Below are positions 8,585 through 17,265 of a DNA stretch of 64,000 nt, one piece after another (position 1 is the first letter of the stretch; every line of letters begins with the position of its first letter). A program made the position numbers and the translations under genes. This DNA comes from Lachnospiraceae bacterium (GTDB lineage Bacteria; Bacillota; Clostridia; Lachnospirales; Lachnospiraceae). Below the pieces are notes generated by a model. The model made no database searches and had not been told where the DNA came from. It saw nothing but the letters and a program-made list of their open reading frames with translations. The DNA is taken from contig CAJSZQ010000006.1 of the NCBI GenBank assembly GCA_910574185.1, positions 62,001 to 126,000 on the forward strand, in the 5' to 3' direction.

Positions 8585-8620
8585 AAAAAAACACAGAATC
8601 TACAGCAAGATTCTGTGTTT
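8585..8620 (-). terminator. Rho-independent terminator after the glycerate kinase gene
   Basis: ACACAGAATC and GATTCTGTGT pair perfectly (10 bp, loop of 8), followed on minus by a T7 run. It sits about 60 bases beyond the glycerate kinase stop. The remainder of the 8373-8681 gap is the promoter/operator region of the DUF2975 gene. Confidence 0.85.
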
Positions 8621-8681
8621 CCTGACTAAATAAAGTCTTCATTTATATATGTAAATAATTCTGGAAACCTGGAATGCATGG

Positions 8682-9812
8682 TCAGATAAACAACCGGAAC
8701 ACCTGCTCTGACGCCAGCGCCATATTCTTTTTGGCCCGTTCCGGCTCCATCGCCTCTTCTAAGGTAGTAATGCCCCGCACAATGGGGAAAAATGCGTCAA
8801 TCCCTTTGGCGTTACATTCTGCCGCGTCTTCTGTAACGCCCCCTGCAAAAGCGATTACTCTGCAGCCATACTTCTTCGCCAAGGCTGCAACGCCAACCGG
8901 AACTTTCCCCATGGCGGTCTGAAAATCCAATCTGCCCTCGCCGGTAACCACAATATCCGAACTACGGATTTCTTCTTCCAGACCAATCGCCTGTAATATT
9001 ATCTCTATCCCGGACTTTAATTCTACACCCGGCACATAACTAAGAAAGGCAAATCCCAGTCCCCCGGCGGCTCCGGCCCCTGCCGCAGCGCTATTATCCT
9101 TTCCAAGCCACTCTGATGTTTTTCGGGCATAATTTTTCATTTTCTCATCCAAAATCTGCTTTTCCTCTTCCCTTACGCCCTTCTGCAATCCATATACGTA
9201 AACCGCGCCATTATCTCCGCACAAAGGATTTGTAACATCACAGGCAATCTGAAAATGACATTCCTGTAACTCTGGAAGAACCTTTTCGTCCTTAATTGCT
9301 ATGATTCTATCAAGCTCTCCGGCCCCCTGACCAATATTGTTCCCTGACTCATCCAGAAATTCATACCCCAGCGCCATAAGCATTCCCACTCCACCATCTG
9401 TGGTGGCGCTTCCGCCAATGCCGATAATAAACTCCCGGCATCCTCTGCCGATAGCGTCTGCAATCATCTCGCCCACACCGTAAGTGGTCGCCTTCCAGGG
9501 ATTCAAATCCTCTGTTTTTACCAGAATAATCCCTGCTGCCTCCGCCATTTCCATAACCGCCGTCTTACCGTCCGCCATTACGCCATATCTGGCATGAACA
9601 TTCCCTCCCAAAGGCCCTGTAACCTCTGTATATACGTATTCGCCTCCCAAACCTTCCACCAAAGCTTCCGTTGTTCCCTCGCCTCCGTCGGCCAGCGGTT
9701 TCACAATAACCTGCGCGTCACAGGCTTTTAGAATACCTTCTCTTGCAGCAGTTCCCGCCTCCATAGAAGACATGCTTCCCTTAAAAGAATCAATTGCAAC
9801 TGTAACTTTCAA
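8682..9812 (-). CDS. Glycerate kinase (GlxK/GarK family)
   Basis: A 377-residue glycerate kinase, transferring phosphate from ATP to D-glycerate. The N-terminus KVTVAIDSFKGSMSSMEAG and the motifs PLADGGEGTTEALVEGLGGE (about 45), IGIGGSATTDGGVGMLMALG (about 130), CDVTNPLCGDNGAVYVYGLQ (about 195) and GEGRLDFQTAMGKVPVGVA (about 290) are all family hallmarks. The start is a TTG at 9810-9812, eight bases after AGGAGG and aligned with the usual MK(V/I) N-terminus; an upstream frame adds only ten residues without similarity. It stands apart from the hydantoin genes but shares their direction. Confidence 0.92.
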   Translation of the reverse strand: MKVTVAIDSFKGSMSSMEAGTAAREGILKACDAQVIVKPLADGGEGTTEALVEGLGGEYVYTEVTGPLGGNVHARYGVMADGKTAVMEMAEAAGIILVKTEDLNPWKATTYGVGEMIADAIGRGCREFIIGIGGSATTDGGVGMLMALGYEFLDESGNNIGQGAGELDRIIAIKDEKVLPELQECHFQIACDVTNPLCGDNGAVYVYGLQKGVREEEKQILDEKMKNYARKTSEWLGKDNSAAAGAGAAGGLGFAFLSYVPGVELKSGIEIILQAIGLEEEIRSSDIVVTGEGRLDFQTAMGKVPVGVAALAKKYGCRVIAFAGGVTEDAAECNAKGIDAFFPIVRGITTLEEAMEPERAKKNMALASEQVFRLFI

Positions 9813-9920
9813 CCAACTTCCCTCCTGAATCTCTTTTCCCAAACGAGCGGGCAGATATGTTCCAACCTCCGCAAATGCAGCGCATTCAGCACATCAAGAT
9901 TTGTATTCTGGCACATCCGT

Positions 9921-10598
9921 CTAATCCCGTCGCGATTCTTTATTATCTCTTTGGAACGCCTCATAATCTGTCGTAACATGCTTTCTCATTGCCTGCTCTG
10001 CCCGCTCTGCATCATGTTCAGCCAGCGCCTCGTAAATTTCCGCATGTTCGTCAATAAAGTCCTCCTCATGAATCGTTTGATAAAATTCATTGTTCCTTAC
10101 CAACGCCATTAACGCCTGGTTATTATCCAGATATTTCTGTATAAAGTGATGTCTGCAAGCCTGGGAAATCAATGCATGAAATTTTGTATTCGCCTCAATA
10201 ATCAACGCATAATTTTTCTCAATCACCTTTCCCCGGCACTTTTCAACGGAGTCAACACAGTCCTTCATCTGCGCTAATGTTACGTCGTCAATCCTCTCTG
10301 CCGCAAGCCGGGCGGCAAAGGGCTCAAGAGCAATTCTGCTTTCATATACCTCTATGGAAGTCTGATAATCCATCGGATTTACCACCAATCCGTCTCCCTT
10401 ATCCACGAGAAGCTCGTCTGCACACAGCATACGCAACGCTTCCCGCACAGGGCTGCGGCTGACATTCAATTCTTTCGCAATCTTACTTTCTATCAGCTTC
10501 TCCCCATTTACTATTTTTCCATATATAATCTGACCTCGCAGGTACTCGTATACCTGCTTATGTAATGGTTGGCTTTTCGCGACACATGACTGTTCCAT
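9921..10598 (-). CDS. GntR-family transcriptional regulator (FCD subgroup)
   Basis: A 225-residue regulator with an N-terminal winged helix (VYEYLRGQIIYGKIVNGEKL, KIAKELNVSRSPVREALRML, residues about 14-65) and an all-helical FCD effector domain with the metal-binding His pattern (NTKFHALISQACRHHFI and EHAEIYEALAEHDAERAEQA). Such regulators respond to small carboxylic acids. It lies directly downstream of the amidohydrolase gene and shares GTCGAC motifs with the NCS1 permease promoter, so it probably represses the hydantoin/pyrimidine module and itself. Confidence 0.92.
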   Translation of the reverse strand: MEQSCVAKSQPLHKQVYEYLRGQIIYGKIVNGEKLIESKIAKELNVSRSPVREALRMLCADELLVDKGDGLVVNPMDYQTSIEVYESRIALEPFAARLAAERIDDVTLAQMKDCVDSVEKCRGKVIEKNYALIIEANTKFHALISQACRHHFIQKYLDNNQALMALVRNNEFYQTIHEEDFIDEHAEIYEALAEHDAERAEQAMRKHVTTDYEAFQRDNKESRRD

Positions 10599-10624
10599 AC
10601 TCTTCTTCTCCCGTCTACTGTTTT

Positions 10625-10657
10625 TGCAGTAACAGTCTCTTACTGCATACCGTCGAC
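10625..10657. promoter_or_regulatory. Inverted repeat and GTCGAC site in the gntR leader
   Basis: TGCAGTAA and TTACTGCA form a perfect 8-bp inverted repeat with a 7-base spacer (10625-10647), followed by GTCGAC at 10652-10657. A -10-like TACAAT lies at 10671-10676 on minus, so both sites fall just downstream of the likely transcription start. A half-site TTACTGCATACC recurs at 12132-12143 before the amidohydrolase gene, and GTCGAC recurs three times at 13654-13673 before the permease gene. Confidence 0.5.
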
Positions 10658-10697
10658 ATCCGATTTGATTATTGTATCACAGTCTTTATCTCTTTGG

Positions 10698-12086
10698 CTA
10701 TATAGAATTTACTATATTTTGCGGCTTCTTACACCTCAAAAATTTCCCTCTAAAACCGGTATCTTTATACTCTCCATTTTCTATAATCAAATTGCCTCGC
10801 ACAATTGTATCTACTACAACTCCGGTCAGTTCCATTCCCTCATAGGGAGAATAATCTGTCTGCATGTGCATATCTTTCTGGCGGTTTCTATATTTCCTCG
10901 TCGGATCAATTACAGTAATATCCGCATCGCTTCCTGGCCGAATGACGCCCTTCTCAGGATAAAGTCCCATCAACTTTGCAACATTCGTAGACGTTACCTC
11001 CACAAATCGCTCCAAACTGATACGCTTTTTTATAACACCTTCAGAAAATAATACCATTCCTCTCGTCTCTGCTGTCGGCAGCCCGCCTGGAATTTCGGAA
11101 TAATTATCTTTATTTACCAACTTCTGTGCATAAGAAAAGTCTGTATGATCGCTGTTAACTACGCTTACCTTTCCGTTTTCTACCAGCTTCCACAGTGTAT
11201 CCCGCTCCTTTCCTGAACGAATAGGCGGATTACATACATATTTACATCCATCTTCTCTTTCATATACTTCTTCTGAAAGCGTCAGATAGTGAGGACAGGT
11301 TTCCACATAAACTTTTACTCCATTCCGCCTCGCCTGCTCTAGAAGCGGCTCAATCTCTCCGGTGGTTACATGTGCGAACTCAACTGCCGCCTTCGTCTCC
11401 CTTGCCATCTCAATCACGTCTGCATAAGCCGTAAGCTCGGTAACCACCGGCCTTGATGCCAGATGATACTTTGCTTCTGTACGTCCTAATTCCCTGTCTC
11501 TTTTTGCAATATACTCAATCATCTCATTGTTTTCTGCATGTACCATAACCAGCGCGTCTCTTTCTGCCGCCATCTGCAAAATCCTGTGAACTCCCGCCGC
11601 TTCAAGCATCAAAGAATCTCTATACACAGTGAACACCTTCACTGCCGGAAATCCCCCATCCATCATCTCTTCAATCTCTCTAAAAGACTGTTCATCCGCA
11701 CTGGTAATACAGGGATGAAATGTATAATCCAGCACACTATTGCCTTCCGCTTCCTTCAGCTTCCGGTTCATAGCCATTCTTGGCGTTTCTCCTTCACAGA
11801 GAAAGGTGAAATCAATAATACTAGTCGTTCCGCCGTAAGCTGCCGCAACCGTACCATTATGATAATCATCCAGCGACGGAAATGGCCCAGGACTTGCAAT
11901 ATGAATATGGGAATCCAGCATTCCGGGCATAACATATTTACCCGACGCATCAATTACCTTTTTTGCATCTCCCCACAAAGTAGAATCTCCCATCTCTATA
12001 ATTTTCCCATTTTTCACTCCAATATCGCATACCATTACCGCATCTGCATTAACTACTGTTCCGTTTTTAACAATTAAATCCAGCAT
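10698..12086 (-). CDS. Dihydropyrimidinase/hydantoinase-type cyclic amidohydrolase
   Basis: A 462-residue amidohydrolase of the dihydropyrimidinase, D-hydantoinase and allantoinase group, opening cyclic ureides to N-carbamoyl amino acids. The binuclear metal site is visible: the GMLDSHIHI motif (about 56), the carboxylated Lys in FPAVKVFTVYRDS (about 150), HAENNEMI (about 180), FAHVTTGEIEP (about 237) and the Asp in VVNSDHTDF (about 313). The next-door NCS1 permease belongs to the family of the hydantoin transporter Mhp1, supporting hydantoin or dihydropyrimidine use. No carbamoylase gene is seen nearby, so the next step is missing or elsewhere. Start ATG follows AGGAG. Confidence 0.88.
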   Translation of the reverse strand: MLDLIVKNGTVVNADAVMVCDIGVKNGKIIEMGDSTLWGDAKKVIDASGKYVMPGMLDSHIHIASPGPFPSLDDYHNGTVAAAYGGTTSIIDFTFLCEGETPRMAMNRKLKEAEGNSVLDYTFHPCITSADEQSFREIEEMMDGGFPAVKVFTVYRDSLMLEAAGVHRILQMAAERDALVMVHAENNEMIEYIAKRDRELGRTEAKYHLASRPVVTELTAYADVIEMARETKAAVEFAHVTTGEIEPLLEQARRNGVKVYVETCPHYLTLSEEVYEREDGCKYVCNPPIRSGKERDTLWKLVENGKVSVVNSDHTDFSYAQKLVNKDNYSEIPGGLPTAETRGMVLFSEGVIKKRISLERFVEVTSTNVAKLMGLYPEKGVIRPGSDADITVIDPTRKYRNRQKDMHMQTDYSPYEGMELTGVVVDTIVRGNLIIENGEYKDTGFRGKFLRCKKPQNIVNSI

Positions 12087-12196
12087 CTTTTTATCTCCTA
12101 ACTTTAACTCCTTTTATTTCTCATTGTTTCTTTACTGCATACCATCCCGCCAACACACTATTTGCGGTTATTCCTTCAAACATAATTCTCTGCATT

Positions 12197-13606
12197 TTAC
12201 ACCGCGTCATCCTGTGGATACTTCTTTAAAATCCAGCATTTCATAAGCACATAGTACAGAACTCCTCCCACAACCAACGCAACAAACAGTGCATAATCAG
12301 AAAAGATAAGCCCCAAAATAATTGATGGAATAAACACAATAAGCGCCGCCGGATTATAATTTTTACAGTACGTATACTGTCCACCAGGCTTATACAGCTC
12401 ATCTACATTAATTCTTCGTTTCCGCACTAAATAATAGTCGCTGATGATAATACCAATTATCGGACCAAGCATACAGGTAATAACCAGCAGCACTGAATTA
12501 AGGCGGTCTGCAAACACCCAGGGCTGGCAGAACAGCCCGATAAGTCCCGCTATGATTACTGCTTTAGCAAACGTTAACTTATGAGGGAAAATATTCAGCA
12601 GCACATAGCCAGGAGGAAGCAGATTTTGTCCGGTATTCGACGAAACCTGTGCAAATATAACAAAGGATAATAATACCAGAATCATAACAACCGGATTGTC
12701 TGCAAAAACTTCCGTCATAACTGTAATCGGATTCCACTCCCCCGTCGCAATCCCACTGACCATGCCGACTGCCGTAAATCCTACCATGGGAAGCAGCAAA
12801 CCAAAAAATTGAGACAACATACTACCGCTATTCAATTTGATAAAAGAAAGTTTCGCGTCTACTTTGCCTGTGGCGGATGCAGGCCGTTTCATAAACCTTG
12901 TAAAATCCGAAATGTTAACTGCCATCGTTATCTGTACTCCTGCAAATGTAGTAATTGCAAGCAACGGACTAATATTCCCCTGTCCCGGAGTGCTGAAAAT
13001 CTCCCAGCCAATATGATAACGTGTAATCAGGTAGTACAAAATATAACCGGTCGTCAATGTCAGTACCGGAATCGCCACCCAGTCAAACTTTGCAATCGCA
13101 TCTACTCCGAGAGCCGTATTCAGAATCTGCAACACGCCAAAAATCGCCAGAATAAGCATCGGATGATTAAAACCAAACAGATATTTCAAAATAGCATTAA
13201 TTGCCTCACTACCCATCCAGGTCTGAAATCCAAACCAGTAAATCGCCGGAACAGCACGCACAATCCCCGGAAAATATGCTCCCTTATATCCAAATGGCGC
13301 GCGCATATACACTGCAAAGGGGATTCCATATCGCATTCCTACATCTCCGGTCAAAATCAAAAACAACCATACTACTAAGTTACCAATTGTACAAAACAAC
13401 AGAATCATTAGTGGCGAAAGATTCGGAAACATCTGGGCGCCGGAGATAAATGCAACCAACTGAACATAAAATCCGATACACATAACAAAAAAAGTCAGGG
13501 ATGTAATATTCCGCTGCTTATCATCGGAAGGCGCAAGTTCATCATTATTTAAATTAAGCTCTGTTTGTTTGCTCGGTATTTCATTCTCTTTTCTCATTTG
13601 ATTCAT
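12197..13606 (-). CDS. NCS1-family nucleobase/hydantoin permease
   Basis: A 469-residue inner-membrane transporter with about 12 hydrophobic segments and the NCS1 signature region: GMRYGIPFAVYMRAPFGYKG, YWFGFQTWMGSEAINAILK, and AVNISDFTRFMKRPASATGK (about 245). Members import uracil, cytosine, allantoin, thiamine precursors or hydantoins by cation symport. Adjacent to an amidohydrolase that opens cyclic ureides, it most likely brings in that substrate. ATG 13606 and ATG 13597 both have usable ribosome binding sites, so the exact start is ambiguous by three residues. Confidence 0.88.
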   Translation of the reverse strand: MNQMRKENEIPSKQTELNLNNDELAPSDDKQRNITSLTFFVMCIGFYVQLVAFISGAQMFPNLSPLMILLFCTIGNLVVWLFLILTGDVGMRYGIPFAVYMRAPFGYKGAYFPGIVRAVPAIYWFGFQTWMGSEAINAILKYLFGFNHPMLILAIFGVLQILNTALGVDAIAKFDWVAIPVLTLTTGYILYYLITRYHIGWEIFSTPGQGNISPLLAITTFAGVQITMAVNISDFTRFMKRPASATGKVDAKLSFIKLNSGSMLSQFFGLLLPMVGFTAVGMVSGIATGEWNPITVMTEVFADNPVVMILVLLSFVIFAQVSSNTGQNLLPPGYVLLNIFPHKLTFAKAVIIAGLIGLFCQPWVFADRLNSVLLVITCMLGPIIGIIISDYYLVRKRRINVDELYKPGGQYTYCKNYNPAALIVFIPSIILGLIFSDYALFVALVVGGVLYYVLMKCWILKKYPQDDAV

Positions 13607-13641
13607 TCCTTTCTTCCTGTAAGTTTTTCATTTCCGAAATG

Positions 13642-13673
13642 ATTGTATTTTTCGTCGACTGTCGACCGTCGAC
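13642..13673 (-). promoter_or_regulatory. Permease promoter with three GTCGAC motifs
   Basis: GTCGAC occurs at 13654-13659, 13661-13666 and 13668-13673, one every 7 bp. A TACAAT -10 box for the permease is at 13642-13647 on minus, so the motifs cover the spacer and -35 region. The same hexamer occurs in the gntR leader (10652-10657). The rest of the 301-base gap to 13907 is AT-rich with nothing else recognised. Confidence 0.5.
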
Positions 13674-13907
13674 TTTATAAATATATTACATGAACATAAC
13701 AGTTTCCGCAATAGCTTTTTGTAATTTTGCCTAAAAATATACTGGATTTATTTTCTGAAATATAGTTCGCACAAATAGAAACACAACACTTTAAAGATAT
13801 AACATACCCAGTCCTTGGTATTAAAAGAATATCATCAAAGGCTGCCATATTCTGTATAAAACATTACTACAACAGCCTCATTATCTCTAAGCCAATATCC
13901 TTATCCG

Positions 13908-14729
13908 CTAAATCAGTCCCAGCTCCTCCATACTCATAGCATGCACGCTTGTATATCCTCCATCTACAAAAAGTACCTGCCCGGTCACAAAATTAGACGC
14001 ATCCGACGCCAGATAATATGCCGCGCCAACCAGCTCTTCCGCTTCCAAACAGCGCTTAAACGGCGTAAGTCTCTGAACTGCTTCAAAATACTCTTTGGGC
14101 TGATGCGAAATAAAAGGAGTATTAATCCAAAACGGTGCAATCGCATTTACATTAATATTATACGGCGCCATTTCATTGGCAAAGCTCTTTACAATCGCAT
14201 GCACGCCCGCTTTGCTTGCTTCATATGTCATCGTAACATCCATGTGAGACAGCGCCCCGCCTACCGAGCCGATATCCACAATTTTACCATAATTCTGCTT
14301 TTTCATAACTCTCGCAACGGCCTGATTGACATAGATTGTTCCCTTTAAATTAATGTCGATTACAAAGTCCACATCCTCCTGCGTATGCTCGGTACACACC
14401 TTATTTTTTGTCACTCCCGCCGTATGTATCAGAATATCAATCCTTCCATATTTACTGACCACCTCGTCTACAGCAGCGTTAACACTCTTTTGCTCTGCAA
14501 TATTTCCTGTTACATATGCAGCTTCAATTCCCAGTCCCTTCAATTCAGAACAGGTCTTTTCGCAAACTTCGTCTTTGACATCAAATAAAACAATCCTGGC
14601 TTTCTGCAAACCAAATCCTTTTGCACATATCCTGCCAACTCCGCCGGCGCCGGTAATAAATACTACTTTATCCGTAAAATTAAATAATTCGTCTACTTTG
14701 ATATTTGTAACAACTGGTTTCATCTTCAT
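13908..14729 (-). CDS. SDR-family NAD(P)-dependent oxidoreductase
   Basis: A 273-residue classical short-chain dehydrogenase. The cofactor motif is VVFITGAGGVGRICAKGFG (TGxxGxGR variant of TGxxxGxG, about 22-40), the structural motif is HTAGVT in place of NNAG, and the catalytic Ser and YxxxK are in VDIGSVGG and MTYEASKAGVHAI. The C-terminal APFWINTPF and GQVLFVDGGYTS are typical. It is the last gene of the proC-E1-E2-E3 operon and probably oxidises a hydroxy intermediate feeding the 2-oxoacid dehydrogenase. The start at 14729 follows GGAGG; an earlier frame adds 11 residues. Confidence 0.9.
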   Translation of the reverse strand: MKMKPVVTNIKVDELFNFTDKVVFITGAGGVGRICAKGFGLQKARIVLFDVKDEVCEKTCSELKGLGIEAAYVTGNIAEQKSVNAAVDEVVSKYGRIDILIHTAGVTKNKVCTEHTQEDVDFVIDINLKGTIYVNQAVARVMKKQNYGKIVDIGSVGGALSHMDVTMTYEASKAGVHAIVKSFANEMAPYNINVNAIAPFWINTPFISHQPKEYFEAVQRLTPFKRCLEAEELVGAAYYLASDASNFVTGQVLFVDGGYTSVHAMSMEELGLI

Positions 14730-14843
14730 AAAAAACCCTCCTTTTTGTTTCAATATGGGCATAAGGGCAGGAAATTTAATTTCCTGCCCCTAACTTTCTG
14801 GAGATAGCAATATGGCATATTTTCGGGGTATATGCACTTTTAC

Positions 14844-16256
14844 TTATCTTTTCTTTCTGTTCGGAGCGGCATGTATACATCTTCCATATACGTCAAGCGC
14901 CGCCTCACGTACCGTTTCACTTACTGTAGGATGAGAGTGAATCGTTGAAATAAACTCATCCACTGTAAGTTCAGCGCCCAGAGCTATTGCGGCTTCTGAA
15001 ATCAAATCGGTCGCTCTCGGTCCGATCATATGAACGCCAAGAATTTCTCCATACTTTTTGCCGGCAATAATCTTAACCATTCCCTCGCCGCCGTTGATGA
15101 TGAGGGCCTTTCCATTGCCTGCCATCTGGAACCTTCCTACAGAATACGCAAGGTCAAGCTCCTTACATTTCTCTTCTGTAAGTCCCACCGCCACCGCTTC
15201 CGGAAAAATATAAACACAGGTTGGATTCGTTGCTTCATTGTATACGGAATCGAGTCCGCATATATTTTCTACAGCAGCCTCTCCCATTGCAGAGGCCGTA
15301 TGAGCAAGCTGAACATGGCCAAATGTACAGTCGCCAATAGCATATACGCCCGGTACATTTGTCTGCATTCTTTCATTAACCTTAATGCGGCCGCGGTCGT
15401 GTTCTAGATTTCCTGCGGCAAGATTCAGAGACTCTGTATTGGCTCTACGTCCTACTGCAACGAGTACCTTCTCTGCTGAAAATTTAATTTCTTTTCCGGA
15501 CTTATCTTTACAGATAACAGTAGCTCCTTTCCCGCTTTCCTCAATTGCCTGAACCGGACACTCAAGATGAAATTCAATCCCCATTTTCTTCATGTGGTTA
15601 ATCCCAACCCTGCAGATTTCTCCGTCAAGCATTGGCAGCATATGATCAGCGGCTTCCACAACCGTTATCTTTGTCCCAAATGCGGCGTATGCGCATGCAA
15701 GCTCCAGTCCGATTACGCCGCCTCCAATTACAACCATTGATTCAGGCAGCTTTTCTAAAGAAAGCGCGCCTGTTGAGTCGATTACCGATGGATTATCATT
15801 CAATCCTGGAATTGGCGGCCTTGCATTTACTGACCCAGCAGCTATAATAATTGCGTCTGCAGACATCGCTTCCCTGGTTCCGTCTGTTCTGACAACGGAT
15901 ATTTTTCCAGGAGATGTAAATTCCGCCGCGCCTTCTATAACTTTCACTTTGTTCATTTTGAGCAGGCCGGCAATACCCGTTGTCAATCTCTTGGAAATAT
16001 CATTTTTATGACTGATTATTTTGTCAAAATTTATGTTTAATCCACTTACCTCAACGCCGATTTCTTTCCCCTGATTCCGAATCTCTTCAGCAAGTTCAGC
16101 GCTATGCAGCAAACATTTCGTCGGAATGCATCCTACATTCAGGCATGTCCCGCCAAGATACTGCTTTTCAATCAGCGTTACATCCGCGCCGAGCTGAGAC
16201 GCCCTGATTGCCGCCACATAACCGCCCGGTCCTCCGCCTATTATAATAATTTTCAT
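14844..16256 (-). CDS. lpdA: Dihydrolipoyl dehydrogenase (E3)
   Basis: A 470-residue flavoprotein that reoxidises dihydrolipoamide on E2 using NAD+. FAD-binding IIIGGGPGGYVAAIRASQLG is at the N-terminus, the redox-active disulfide is in GGTCLNVGCIPTKCLLHSAE (about 37-56), the NAD-binding GGGVIGLELACAYAAFG is near 175, and the C-terminal active-site His-Glu is in STIHSHPTVSETVREAALD. It completes the 2-oxoacid dehydrogenase complex with genes at 17266-20449, but is separated from E2 by a TauE/SafE exporter gene. ATG 16256 follows AGAGGT and removes a 22-residue non-homologous extension. Confidence 0.95.
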   Translation of the reverse strand: MKIIIIGGGPGGYVAAIRASQLGADVTLIEKQYLGGTCLNVGCIPTKCLLHSAELAEEIRNQGKEIGVEVSGLNINFDKIISHKNDISKRLTTGIAGLLKMNKVKVIEGAAEFTSPGKISVVRTDGTREAMSADAIIIAAGSVNARPPIPGLNDNPSVIDSTGALSLEKLPESMVVIGGGVIGLELACAYAAFGTKITVVEAADHMLPMLDGEICRVGINHMKKMGIEFHLECPVQAIEESGKGATVICKDKSGKEIKFSAEKVLVAVGRRANTESLNLAAGNLEHDRGRIKVNERMQTNVPGVYAIGDCTFGHVQLAHTASAMGEAAVENICGLDSVYNEATNPTCVYIFPEAVAVGLTEEKCKELDLAYSVGRFQMAGNGKALIINGGEGMVKIIAGKKYGEILGVHMIGPRATDLISEAAIALGAELTVDEFISTIHSHPTVSETVREAALDVYGRCIHAAPNRKKR

Positions 16257-16325
16257 CTTTACTACCTCTTTATAATATTTCCACCTGTGTAGAAAGAAAC
16301 TATCTGCACAGGTGGATATCATTTT

Positions 16326-17243
16326 TTAAGACTTCGCTTCTAATTCTGAATGCTCTACATCCTCCTTGCCAATAACACCGTCGCGAACAAGGGTAATTCC
16401 AACTACTGTCAATACTCCTGCGATGAGGAAAAGCAGATAGTAAATCGGAAGACTTGTTACCACAAAGGCTGCAATGAATACTCCCACAATACCGGCTGTC
16501 TGCAGACAGAGAATAAGCGGAAGATCGAATCTGCCCTCTTTGTAGAACATATGCGCGCTAAATGGCATTTCAAAACAACATGAACACATGAAAATCGGGA
16601 ATGTAACCACCGGATCACAACCGAGCATAATACAAGTAGCCATACAAGGTGCGTAAATACCGAATCCAACATTCATCAATGCGCCCCAGATAAAGTTAAA
16701 AATACAGCCTACAACTAACTTCCAGCCATATAAGCCGCGGGCTGTTCCAACCACGCCAAACGGTCCGAATCCAACGTTCTTGCACACCATTACAATCGCA
16801 CAGGCTATCAGACAGATACCAAGAATAATGCGAAGCTTTTTGACGTCCCATTTTACTACAATCCCAGCCATAAGATATGCGCCGATAGCCGCGGAGATAC
16901 ACATGAATATAATTGTTTTAACGTCACAATCTACAGCAGCAACAAAGATAAACGCTTCAATAAAACCGCCGAACACTGTGCCACAGTTAAGCGTCCCTGG
17001 AAGGTTAATATCTTTGCAGATTTTCGTAGGTCTCCAAAACGAAGACAGCACTGCAAAAGAGCCGATTCCAAGTGTGTCAAGGCAAAGTCCTGTAAATCCC
17101 GAAACCATACCCCATCCCCACTTATAAGGAGTTGTGGCTTTTACGTCCGCCCATTTATTATGCTTTTTAGAAGCTTTCAGCAAATCATATTCGGAAAATG
17201 CAAACAGACTCACCAATAAAAACTGTATAATTCTAACTATCAT
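16326..17243 (-). CDS. TauE/SafE-family membrane exporter
   Basis: A 305-residue membrane protein with about eight or nine hydrophobic segments and the TauE/SafE layout, two repeated halves each starting with a glycine-rich segment (GMVSGFTGLCLDTLGIGSFA and GALMNVGFGIYAPCMATCIM). Members export sulfite, sulfoacetate or other small organic acids or anions. It is embedded between E2 and E3 genes of a 2-oxoacid dehydrogenase, spaced 22 bases after E2, so it should move a substrate or end product of that pathway. Cysteine content (MCSCCFEM) is unusual. Which compound it moves is not visible. Confidence 0.82.
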   Translation of the reverse strand: MIVRIIQFLLVSLFAFSEYDLLKASKKHNKWADVKATTPYKWGWGMVSGFTGLCLDTLGIGSFAVLSSFWRPTKICKDINLPGTLNCGTVFGGFIEAFIFVAAVDCDVKTIIFMCISAAIGAYLMAGIVVKWDVKKLRIILGICLIACAIVMVCKNVGFGPFGVVGTARGLYGWKLVVGCIFNFIWGALMNVGFGIYAPCMATCIMLGCDPVVTFPIFMCSCCFEMPFSAHMFYKEGRFDLPLILCLQTAGIVGVFIAAFVVTSLPIYYLLFLIAGVLTVVGITLVRDGVIGKEDVEHSELEAKS

Positions 17244-17265
17244 AGTATCCTCCTTTCAAGTTAAA

